Assembly: GCF_902498845.1 (NCBI RefSeq)
Contig: NZ_CABVLM010000007.1
Span: forward strand, 62,001 to 126,000
Direction of reading: 5' to 3'
DNA length: 64,000 nt
From: Pseudoalteromonas rhizosphaerae
GTDB taxonomy: Bacteria; Pseudomonadota; Gammaproteobacteria; Enterobacterales; Alteromonadaceae
How positions within the stretch are numbered: the stretch's first letter is position 1; each line of letters begins with the position of its first letter. Position numbers and translations under genes: made by a program. The notes beneath the pieces were generated by a model that saw only the letters and a list, made by a program, of their open reading frames with translations, had not been told where the DNA came from and ran no database searches. This document shows, piece after piece, positions 8,240 to 15,393 of this stretch.

Positions 8240-8445
8240 AACACTTCAGCTGAGTATACGTGTTTTTCATACTCATCCTCGTCACGTAAAATTTCAACAT
8301 TTGTGATTTTCACTTTAGCTAAATAGTGCACATTTTTAACTGCTTCTTTAAAACCTTTCAATTCCAAAAGCTCAGCACTTTTGGCATAAACAACGTGAGT
8401 TAAAGCAAGAAAAACAACACAAATGACAAGTACTTTTTTCATCAT
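8230..8445 (-). pseudogene. 5' part of the exported immunity gene split by the IS element
   Basis: This encodes 72 codons of an exported protein: signal peptide (MMKKVLVICVVFLALTH, cleavage near VYAKS), then a charged region ending SAEVLATY at the IS boundary. After that the frame runs into IS sequence and stops by chance. The start overlaps the end of the upstream TIGR02594-type effector frame by 4 bases (ATGA), the usual effector-immunity coupling. Rejoined with 6625-6855 it gives a continuous 148-aa frame. Its partner effector is also dead, so loss of immunity carries no self-poisoning risk from this pair. Confidence 0.8.
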
Positions 8446-9259
8446 GCCTCACTCCAAGCAACAGATGCTTTTTGAGTATAAATAGGTAAACTTGCTGATG
8501 AAGGGTCAAAATTAGCAGGCACTACAAAATCATCCCACAATTGCTTTTTATACTTTGCAACATTAACACTGTTACTTTGATTATCCCCGCGCATATATAA
8601 ATAATTGCCACCTGGACTTTGGCCCACGACAAAAGCAACATGGCCTCCCCCCTTTTCGAGATTTAATCCCCATAGCACCGTAAACAGGTTTATCAATAGG
8701 CTTAACAAAGCTCGACCATTCTTTTGCCCTAAAAGCATTTTTAACAGGCTCCAGATTATTCCCTTCATAACCCAAGCAACAAAAGAGCCGCACCATGCAT
8801 TTTGACCAACGCTCTCATCACTTCCCAAAAATTTTGATGCCTTAACGTATTCTAAAATCTGTGGATTTTCTTTTTGCACCCGGAACTTCAGCCACGCCAA
8901 CCTCTGCGATAGCCGTTTTCATCCAAAATGCATTTGTAGCAGGTATTTTAGTGCAGTAGTTATACTACTAATTGCAGCCTGACTTACTACTTTTTCATTT
9001 TTTTTCGATGTTTACGACCATTCGGATTTATTTTCCCATCGGGACGAACCATGTTTAATACTTTACTTTGAAATAATTAAATAGCGGTAACAGTTTGAGA
9101 GTTCTCAGGGCGAGAGCATAAACGACCATCCACAACTAAAGTTTTCGTTGGGGAGATAAGTTTAAGTAATTTATTCAAAGCCGTTTGCACGGCTTTCACA
9201 TCGTTTAAACTATTTACACCACCAAGCCCTTCGGCTTGAGTTATTCTGATTGCTGACAT
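8442..9259 (-). pseudogene. Peptidoglycan-binding + TIGR02594 amidase-type effector, multiply disrupted
   Basis: From ATG 9259 (ribosome site AAGGACT) the first 60 residues match the peptidoglycan-binding N-terminus of the intact lysozyme gene at 13893-14762 (MSAIRITQ, then SLNDVKAVQTALNKLLKL). A TAA at 9077-9079 replaces a conserved Lys codon (AI-stop-LFQSKVL). Further left, split over several frames, are the TIGR02594 hallmarks: WMKTAIAEVGVAEVPGA, the Cys motif NAWCGSFVAWVM and the His motif GGGHVAFVVG. Frame changes are needed near 8890, near 8766 and near 8650, and stop codons occur in the linker around 8965-8990. TIGR02594 proteins are CHAP/NlpC-like putative peptidoglycan amidases. This was a cell-wall effector and is now inactive. 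Confidence 0.78.
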
Positions 9260-9318
9260 TGAAGAGTCCTTTTCTTTAGTTGTCATGTTGTTTAAGTACA
9301 ACGTATCCGTAGTGAATT

Positions 9319-9342
9319 AACACCCACTATTTAGAGTGGGTG
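9319..9342. other. Conserved hairpin leader of the peptidoglycan-binding cassette
   Basis: CACCCACT and AGTGGGTG form a perfect 8-bp stem about 60 bases upstream of the start at 9259. A related leader precedes the intact paralogue (14827-14850 region), where the stem is partly degraded. It could be a terminator of an earlier gene or an attenuator; no clear U tract follows leftward. About 95 bases of leader are shared between the two copies. Confidence 0.5.
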
Positions 9343-9490
9343 TCTTAGTTACTTTTGAATAAATTTCGTACTGAGTAGGTTGGTTGCTTTAACTAATTCC
9401 GCGTAACCCGTGCTCGTTGCATTATTCCAATTCCACTCTTTTTAAGATGCAGACTAATGGCATCAAACCCTTTACTAGCTCATTGATAAT

Positions 9491-10189
9491 TTAATATAAA
9501 TTAAAAAGAGCATTTATTAAATAAATCACGCATGATATTAAAAAGGCGCCAGCAAACGCAAAAGCTATCGATTGATCGTTTTCAATTTTAGCTCTAAAGA
9601 AGTACTTTTCGCAGGCCCCGAGTATCTGTATCACAACTAAAAAGGTAACTGCCTGACTTATCCAAAAATAATTACTAAATAGAGGAAGCAAAGGACTGAT
9701 TGCTGCATAAACAACAAGTACCTTAAAAGCAATCGATTTGTTTTTGTCCGAAAGCAGAATGGTTGTACTCACAATCAAAGCAGCAAGGCTTGCCGCAAAA
9801 AATGCAATGACTGGCCACACAACAGGATCTGGAAACGATAACAAAGCATCAAATGAATCACTTACACTATGCATAGTAGGTAAACTGATAAACGAAGTAA
9901 TAAAACTTATTACTCCAAAAATTATAAACCAGCAAATCACCCCTGAAAGAAAATAACCAGTAGAAAACTTAGTATGCCCTTTGTTCTCCGCCAACTTTAC
10001 AAGTAGAACTCCTACTAAGTTAATTCCACCAAGAACCAATAAAGCGTACATAAAATCATTAGTATAAAAAACACTCATCGCAACCGTTGCTGCTATAAAA
10101 ATACTAGGCCTTACAACACTCTTTATATATAAATAAACAAACACAGGCTGAATTACCAGCATAATAATTGCTAAAACACTTAATTCCAT
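9491..10189 (-). CDS. Polytopic membrane protein of unknown function
   Basis: A 232-aa, strongly hydrophobic protein with about eight predicted membrane helices: residues 5-22, two between 30 and 65, then near 80-100, 125-148, 157-175, 178-195 and 208-230. Short charged loops follow (KLAENKGHTKF, LSDKNKS, FRAKIENDQS). I do not recognise the family. It lies between two effector-immunity cassettes, on the same strand, with about 190 and 255 empty bases on either side, so it appears to be its own unit. Inner-membrane immunity proteins against pore-forming effectors can look like this, but no such effector is next to it. Confidence 0.65.
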   Translation of the reverse strand: MELSVLAIIMLVIQPVFVYLYIKSVVRPSIFIAATVAMSVFYTNDFMYALLVLGGINLVGVLLVKLAENKGHTKFSTGYFLSGVICWFIIFGVISFITSFISLPTMHSVSDSFDALLSFPDPVVWPVIAFFAASLAALIVSTTILLSDKNKSIAFKVLVVYAAISPLLPLFSNYFWISQAVTFLVVIQILGACEKYFFRAKIENDQSIAFAFAGAFLISCVIYLINALFNLY

Positions 10190-10446
10190 TAACGTTTCCT
10201 TGATCCTAATAGCTTTATAAAAAAATGAAAAAACAAAATGTTTCGATTAAATTTTAGTCCGAGTTAAAAACATAAATATCATGTTAGAAACAATACGCTC
10301 TCAAGCTACCAATAAAGCTATAACATATTGTATTATAGTGTAAATTATGTATCTTGATTAACCGTTACACTGATGAATATATTTAATGATACTTTAAATA
10401 GCGTGCAAAAATTAGCATGCTCTACAGTTTTCATTTAACGTTCTAC

Positions 10447-10713
10447 TTAAAGGTTTATTTTTTGAAAGTAGGTTTTAAGCTTTAATAACCCAGACTCAAG
10501 CTCAAACTTTTGTATTTTAGGATTTTTAAACTTAAACCCATTTGAAATGTGAGTATTAATCATCGTCGCCATGCCCTCCAAGCCAGCAGGCGCACTTGCG
10601 ACTAAATCGCTCAATAATGGTTGAATAAGCGGTTGATGCTCTTCAATTTTGGTTGGATCCTCGTAAATATCGTATACAAGGTTGGTTAGTGTTTGTTGAT
10701 GTTGTTGTTCCAT
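10447..10713 (-). CDS. Small hypothetical protein of duplicated cassette (copy 2)
   Basis: An 88-aa paralogue of the 85-aa protein at 4901-5158. It differs at few positions (for example YDIYEDPTKIEE against YDIYEDPTLIEE) and has a three-residue C-terminal extension. No signal peptide, no recognised domain. It follows the Sel1-like gene of the second cassette by about 100 bases that contain a hairpin leader. Preservation of the frame in both copies, next to broken effector frames, argues that the protein still does something useful. Confidence 0.7.
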   Translation of the reverse strand: MEQQHQQTLTNLVYDIYEDPTKIEEHQPLIQPLLSDLVASAPAGLEGMATMINTHISNGFKFKNPKIQKFELESGLLKLKTYFQKINL

Positions 10714-10816
10714 AATTATTTCTATAGCGCCTATATTTTGGCGTTTATAGCTCCTTTGTTTATCAATGAAATCTGTCGTGTTAATATCAAACTTTAAATT
10801 TTACTAAAATCGCATT

Positions 10817-11407
10817 TTATTGTTCTGAGTCGATAGATGTTCCCGCTTCTTTTATTTGTTGTTCTAATATAGCTTCTTTACTTTCAATATAATTACTTTC
10901 ATCTAAAAAGCGTTTCTGTTCAGCTGCCTTTTCAAAATCACCTAACTCTGTATATATCAAATAGAGAGTTTCATGAGTTCTGGTTACTCTCATTTTTTCC
11001 TCTTCAATACCTTGGTTTTCATTTAAATATTGATTATATAAAACAATCGATTTATACAGATTCTGGGTAACAAAACGCCCGGACTCATACGCAAAAGCTA
11101 ATGCTAAAATCCCATCAGGATCGCCATTTTCAGCATGTCTTTGAGCTTCAGCGATATAACGGCTTCCATCACTTGTATGTAAACCTATAACTTCAAGAGC
11201 CTGCCAGTACCCCATTTCATAAGCCCTTTCACACCACATTTCGAGCTGGCTAGGCGCATACATCAAACTTTTTTTGCATTGCAGCATCACCGTATTATTA
11301 GATAAATTAGGATCATTAATATCATGCTTTGGGAAAAAAGTTCCGGCAAAAGATAGGGGGCATAGCACCACTGAAAAGCATAAGATAATCACAATTATTT
11401 GGTTCAT
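10817..11407 (-). CDS. Exported Sel1-like repeat protein, putative immunity (copy 2)
   Basis: A 196-aa protein with a signal peptide (MNQIIVIILCFSVVLCPLS, cleavage near SFAGT). The mature part has HDINDPNL, a Cys-containing helical region and Sel1/TPR-like repeats (DGILALAFAYESGRFVTQNL). It aligns along its whole length with the copy at 5230-5811 but is clearly diverged, mainly in the C-terminal third. The ATG at 11407 has an AAAGGATAT ribosome site; a longer frame from 11434 would put nine extra residues before the signal peptide. It follows the end of the Tiki-like frame by 16 bases. The divergence between copies may reflect specificity for different toxins. Confidence 0.72.
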   Translation of the reverse strand: MNQIIVIILCFSVVLCPLSFAGTFFPKHDINDPNLSNNTVMLQCKKSLMYAPSQLEMWCERAYEMGYWQALEVIGLHTSDGSRYIAEAQRHAENGDPDGILALAFAYESGRFVTQNLYKSIVLYNQYLNENQGIEEEKMRVTRTHETLYLIYTELGDFEKAAEQKRFLDESNYIESKEAILEQQIKEAGTSIDSEQ

Positions 11408-11423
11408 AACTATATCCTTTTGA

Positions 11424-12173
11424 TTAAATGCCATTATCTGGTAAATGAACTTGATAACTTTTCACTGCACTTTTAAATGGAAAGCCTTCTCTATAAAAGT
11501 ATTGGCGTTTAAGCTCTATTTTTTCATCTGAGTAACCTCGGCAACTCCTTTTCGAGTAACATGCGGTTCCACCAATGAAATCTATAAACCTGATAGTTGA
11601 TACACCACCAACCTTAACAAAAGTATCTAGCCCCTCCTGATAACCAGCAGCTCTTACTGCATGCCAACGATGCATATAAGCAACTACACGATTTTGATTT
11701 GACTGATTTAAGATAGTATTTATATTTTGAGCCCAAACCAGATTCCTTACTGTGTGACTATCAAAGCACCTTTTTGCTTCAGCATTATCAAAACCACAGG
11801 ATGAATCAATTACATCCATCTCTTCTAAGGTCAAATCCAGAGCTATAATTTTTAAACCGACTTCTCTCGCTGCTTTGCCTAATTCACCGTAAGCTTGAGG
11901 TACTAAATAACCCCTAGCCCAGTATTCATCAAAGTATTGCTGAATTTGATTAAAACCTTTACCTGTGCGTTGATAAAACTCAACTTTATCTTACATAGAG
12001 CGAGGTAGCATTTCTATAGCAAAGTGAGTAAAGCCTACTTTTTTAAGTTCTTTGAGTGCTTTAATCGCCTCAAATTTATAAATGGCGGGATTGTGGCTTG
12101 ATTCGCCTAACATAGCCAAACGAGCATTACCGGCCATTTTTCTATAATTTACATCCGTGTTTATTTTATTCAT
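11424..12173 (-). pseudogene. Tiki/ChaN-like putative effector with one nonsense codon (copy 2)
   Basis: A single frame runs from ATG 12173 to the stop at 11424 and is broken only by a TAA at 11991-11993, codon 61. In the other two copies this position is Gln (CAG; residues SMQE), so a CAA-to-TAA change is the simplest explanation. Without it the protein would be 249 aa. Visible parts: MNKINTDVNYRKM, the Tiki/ChaN/EreA-like LAMLGESSH with a following helix, GFTHFAIEML, then GYLVPQAYGELGKAAREVG, MHRWHAVRA and a Cys-rich FIGGTACYSKRSCRG. No signal peptide. A TTG at 11834 could restart a shortened C-terminal product, which would lack the LGESSH motif. The enzymatic class is inferred from a short motif only. 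Confidence 0.75.
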
Positions 12174-12220
12174 TTTATTTCCATATGAGTTTATTTAACT
12201 TTTATAATTACTGCACAGCG

Positions 12221-12289
12221 CTATTCGCACCAACCTACGTTAGTACTTACTTTTTCCACATTACTTTTATTTTCAGTCAACCACTTATC
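12221..12289 (-). pseudogene. 3' remnant of a copy of the exported immunity gene
   Basis: About 20 codons, ending NVGWCE and a stop at 12221, match the 3' end of the immunity gene split by the IS (6625 onward) almost base for base. Homology stops abruptly near 12289. The remnant sits directly upstream of Tiki-like copy 2, just as the full gene sits upstream of copy 1. It marks the right edge of the duplicated block. Confidence 0.72.
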
Positions 12290-12400
12290 TTTTCATAAAG
12301 TTGATATTTTCAACTTGGGCATTATTTTATAAAATAATGCCCAAGTACTTTATTACATCGTCAACCTAAAATGGATTCATTCATTTTCCGCAGACTATTC

Positions 12401-12853
12401 TTAAAGAGCAGGATAATTCTTCGCATAATAATAAAGAGTAATTACCCGCTGCTTATCTATACTTGTAGTGTAATTTAAACGAGATAATAAATAAGAAGTA
12501 CCGAAGCTCTCTTTAGTCCAATTAGCCATTACAAACTCTTTCTCTTTTTGAGAAAATACCTCCCAAGCAGCTTGAGAGGAAAGAAACTTTTCCTTTGCTT
12601 CTCCCTTAACAAAGTGTCCGACTAAACGTTTTGCATGTGATAGCTTTTCTTCTAAAAATATATTGAAATCATCATATCGATCCCTTAGTTCAACATAATC
12701 ACAATCACATTGAGATATTTTTTCTTCATACACTTTAGCTTCTGCTAAGAAGCTATTTACATAGTCAGGTGTATCTGGGTTATCTATAGCTAAACATGAC
12801 GAAACAGTTACTAGCATAGACAAGAAAAAAATTGCTTTAATTTTATTTACCAT
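12401..12853 (-). CDS. LprI/DUF1311-like exported protein
   Basis: A 150-aa protein with an N-terminal signal sequence (KIKAIFFLSMLVTVSSC; the SSC could also be a lipid-attachment cysteine, though the box is not ideal). The mature part has paired Cys (QCDCDY) and the pattern SSQAAWEVFSQKEKEFV...TSYLLSRLNYTTSIDKQRV, resembling the C-terminal core of LprI/DUF1311 proteins. LprI of Mycobacterium tuberculosis is reported to inhibit lysozyme, and a lysozyme effector gene lies 1 kb upstream, so a role in lysozyme protection is possible. The family match is by eye and incomplete. Isolated gene with gaps on both sides. Confidence 0.6.
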   Translation of the reverse strand: MVNKIKAIFFLSMLVTVSSCLAIDNPDTPDYVNSFLAEAKVYEEKISQCDCDYVELRDRYDDFNIFLEEKLSHAKRLVGHFVKGEAKEKFLSSQAAWEVFSQKEKEFVMANWTKESFGTSYLLSRLNYTTSIDKQRVITLYYYAKNYPAL

Positions 12854-13170
12854 CCTTTATAGAGCCCTTTTATATAAATATTCCACTCACTATTTCTACG
12901 ATTACTGGCTCCAAAAATTAAAAGAAAGATTACACAGCTGTAAGTCGGCACTTGCTTTTGCGAACAAGCTCGCAAGAACTACTTGGGCTGTATTTAGTAG
13001 TAAAACAATGTTTTATGTGAGTAAATCATGTTCAGATCAAAAGACGGCTTAGGTAATTATTAGTAACACATTAATTTTATTAAAACTTATAGGCCAGCGG
13101 GTTCATATTATCAATATGCAAGACCTACCCCCATTAATTCTAAGTAAATGGGGGGATTCGATTCAAGTAA
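12854..13170. other. Intergenic stretch with hairpins, no gene seen
   Basis: No convincing frame. It contains a stem at 13128-13154 (CCCCCATT/AATGGGGG) just beyond the end of the lysozyme-immunity gene, a plausible terminator although no U tract follows. It also has a palindromic element at 12958-12975 (TTGCGA/TCGCAA) in a GC-richer 45-base patch that could be a dispersed intergenic repeat. The promoter of the 12401-12853 gene should lie near its right part but was not resolved. Confidence 0.5.
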
Positions 13171-13896
13171 TTAGAACTGCTTAATTAGCGTATATGGCGC
13201 ATCGGCGGTTAACCGTGTCACGATATAGCTATACGAAGATGAATAACTTCCGCGTTCAACTGCATTTGCCATATGTAGAACCATATCCTCAATACCATCT
13301 TGGTTATAATCACCCTTGGCCATTATCGTTAACCTTTGAATACCACCACTGTTGTCGTAATAAATAGCTTGGTCATCATTTACAAGTTCCACTTTTTGGA
13401 TATGGCTCATTTCTTCCCAGCTACTCGCTTTTACTAAGCGGCGCTCGTCATCATTTGAAATAATTAAAGACAACTCAGGCGGCATTTTGTTTGCCAATGC
13501 TGCATCGTGTTTAAATGAGTCTAAAAAGCTTTCTTTTGAAGGCATTAACTTCCCCATAGCAACCCACGTAGTACATATTTTATTAGTAGCTAGTAACGCG
13601 ACCTGCTCTTTATAATCTGATGATTTATAGCCCTCTTGCAATGCTTTAGATAAAACTTTACAACTATCAACGTTAATAGCTGGCTTACTGTCTATAACAA
13701 CTTCATAGGAATAAAACCAGCTTTTACTATATAAAGCATTAACTTGCTCCGGCGTTTCTAAGACCTCCGGTTCCATAAAATATCCGTTAGTTTTATTCTC
13801 TAAACTATATGTTGGAGCTATTTTATTCTTTTCTATTTCTGCACATGCAGTGCTAGAGATACTAATACATATAAGTAAAATAGTTTTTTTTATCAT
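13171..13896 (-). CDS. Exported protein, probable immunity to the GH24 lysozyme effector
   Basis: A 241-aa protein with a signal sequence (MIKKTILLICISISSTACAE; cleavage after ACA or, less likely, lipidation at the Cys). The C-terminal part contains AKGDYNQDGIEDMVLHM, an FG-GAP/EF-hand-like DxNxDGxxD loop seen in exported proteins. Its start overlaps the lysozyme stop by 4 bases (ATGA), the strongest kind of coupling, and export matches the periplasmic site of action of a peptidoglycan hydrolase. I do not recognise a named immunity family. Function as immunity protein is inferred from coupling and localisation. Confidence 0.72.
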   Translation of the reverse strand: MIKKTILLICISISSTACAEIEKNKIAPTYSLENKTNGYFMEPEVLETPEQVNALYSKSWFYSYEVVIDSKPAINVDSCKVLSKALQEGYKSSDYKEQVALLATNKICTTWVAMGKLMPSKESFLDSFKHDAALANKMPPELSLIISNDDERRLVKASSWEEMSHIQKVELVNDDQAIYYDNSGGIQRLTIMAKGDYNQDGIEDMVLHMANAVERGSYSSSYSYIVTRLTADAPYTLIKQF

Positions 13897-14762
13897 TTTG
13901 CACTCTTGAATAGGTTACGCACATAAGTATTACGTTCAGTTGGTACATCTTTTCTATTTGATTCAATGGCTGCTTGTTTGAAATCACGAACTTTCATATG
14001 TTTATTAAAATTTGGAAACTCGTCTTTAAGTTCAGGCATACCTAAATTAAAAATCATATCAAATAGCGCTAATTTTACATCGTTAGGGTAACTTGCAAAT
14101 TCTGAAACACCATATATACGTTTAAGTTCACTTTCAAATATTCTGATATGCTGTTCAACTTGTGCTTCCCTTACAGCCTCTGTAGTTACCAATTTAGTGA
14201 AAGGCTTATAAAAAACAGCGGCTTGACTCCCAAAAGGTTTTGATTTAATTAGTTTAAATTCATCTTCAATTTGTTTTATCGATGCAATGGCTCCCGTATC
14301 ACGAATGATAAAAGGAACTTTTTTTGCAGCTTCAACATCTTTTAATAAATGACCAACACCAACGGTTACATACCCTTTTGTATCTAAATACATATGAGGA
14401 ACATTACCTTCATATTTCATCATATTTTGTTTTAGTTTCGTTTTTAAATTGCCAGATAGTGGTACAACGGCAACCACTGCGGCACCAGCTAACTTTTCAT
14501 TGATTTTTTTATGCGTACGGCCATTTGGAGCTATTTTCCCCTCTGGGCGCACCATAGTTAATACTTTGCTTTGAAATAACTTTATAGCGGCTACGGTTTT
14601 AGAGTTTTCAGGGCGAGGGTTTAACCGACCATCCACAATTAAAGCTTGTGTAGGCGGGATAAGTTTTAGTAATTTATTCAACGCCGTTTGTACGGTTTTT
14701 ACATCGTCTAAACTGTTAGCGCCGCCCAATCCAACAGATTGAGTTATTCTGATTGCTGACAT
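13893..14762 (-). CDS. Peptidoglycan-binding GH24 lysozyme, T6SS effector candidate
   Basis: A 289-aa two-domain protein. Residues 1-90 form a peptidoglycan-binding-like domain (SLDDVKTVQTALNKLLKL, then GRTHKKINEKL). From about 105 on is a T4-type lysozyme (GH24): Glu118, Asp127 and Thr133 match the T4 lysozyme catalytic spacing E11-D20-T26 exactly, followed by GVGHLL. The C-terminal part has the helical lysozyme body (FDMIFNLGMPELKDEFPNFNKHM). No signal peptide or holin gene, so it is likely exported by the T6SS rather than by a phage route. Start ATG 14762 has an AAAGGATTC ribosome site. It shares its N-terminal domain and leader with the broken effector at 8442-9259, showing domain swapping behind a common N-terminus. 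Confidence 0.82.
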   Translation of the reverse strand: MSAIRITQSVGLGGANSLDDVKTVQTALNKLLKLIPPTQALIVDGRLNPRPENSKTVAAIKLFQSKVLTMVRPEGKIAPNGRTHKKINEKLAGAAVVAVVPLSGNLKTKLKQNMMKYEGNVPHMYLDTKGYVTVGVGHLLKDVEAAKKVPFIIRDTGAIASIKQIEDEFKLIKSKPFGSQAAVFYKPFTKLVTTEAVREAQVEQHIRIFESELKRIYGVSEFASYPNDVKLALFDMIFNLGMPELKDEFPNFNKHMKVRDFKQAAIESNRKDVPTERNTYVRNLFKSAK

Positions 14763-14849
14763 TGAAGAATCCTTTTCTTTAAAGTTATATTTTTAATTAC
14801 AACGCACTATCAATAAATTAACTCTCACTATTTAAAGTGGGTGTCTTGA

Positions 14850-15062
14850 TTATTTTAGGTGATACAGTTCAATTTTTTCCTGCATCGAGCTAGGCAGCAT
14901 TTCTATAGCAAAATGTGTAAAACCCGCAGCCTTTAACTGCCTAATCGCTTTTATAGCCTCATATTTATAGCCAGCAGCACTATGCCTCGATTCGCCTAAC
15001 ATAACTAAACGCGCATTACCGGCCATTGTTCTGTAATTTACATCCGTGTTTATTTTATTCAT
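14850..15062 (-). pseudogene. Truncated N-terminus of the Tiki/ChaN-like effector (copy 3)
   Basis: A 70-codon frame starting MNKINTDVNYRTM, with LVMLGESRH and GFTHFAIEML, that matches copies 1 and 2 up to about SSMQEKIELY and then runs into the leader of the lysozyme gene and stops. The junction near 14855-14860 marks where a recombination event replaced the rest of the gene with the peptidoglycan-binding cassette. It has a ribosome site (AAGGATAG) immediately ahead. Its conserved Gln codon confirms that the TAA in copy 2 is a mutation. Confidence 0.75.
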
Positions 15063-15065
15063 TAT

Positions 15066-15365
15066 CTATCCTTGTTTTTTATTTAAATTTTCAAAACACC
15101 ATCTATAAAATTCAATAGCGTCATTATTCTCAGAGCTGTAAGGAGCAATTGCATATTCATAGCTCATTGCAAATAAAAGCTCTTGTGCAGTGAAGTTACA
15201 TTCTTCACTTTTTGAATAACATTCCTGAACTCCACGCCACAATGACATTGCGCGGCTAACATACCCGTCGCCCCACCTTTCTTTAAATTGCTTGCTGGGG
15301 TTGTTTTTTAGCGTAAATGAAGCAACCTCTTGAAGTGTTAAGTGTGTCGTATTTATATACATCAT
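15066..15365 (-). CDS. Small hypothetical protein, orphan immunity candidate
   Basis: A 99-aa soluble protein starting MMYINTTHLTLQEVASFTLKN, predicted helical, with three Cys and many aromatic residues (RAMSLWRGVQECYSKSEEC, EFYRWCFEN). No signal peptide and no family that I recognise. It lies four bases ahead of the truncated Tiki-like copy 3 and 28 bases after the 189-aa gene, on the same strand. Its position in a run of immunity-like genes suggests an immunity role for a cytoplasmic toxin, but nothing in its own sequence shows that. The start (ATGATG) lacks a strong ribosome site. Confidence 0.55.
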   Translation of the reverse strand: MMYINTTHLTLQEVASFTLKNNPSKQFKERWGDGYVSRAMSLWRGVQECYSKSEECNFTAQELLFAMSYEYAIAPYSSENNDAIEFYRWCFENLNKKQG

Positions 15366-15393
15366 GATAAAAATTAGCTATTAGGCGACTTGT

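Noticed and set aside
9349-9439. About 27 open codons on the minus strand ending in a stop just before the CACCCACT hairpin, possibly the 3' end of a lost gene
   Set aside because: Upstream stops in the same frame, no recognisable domain and no second copy to compare; too short to support.
11424-12173. The in-frame TAA as programmed readthrough or recoding
   Set aside because: No recoding signal is visible and sibling copies have Gln codons with other lesions; simple pseudogenisation is more likely.
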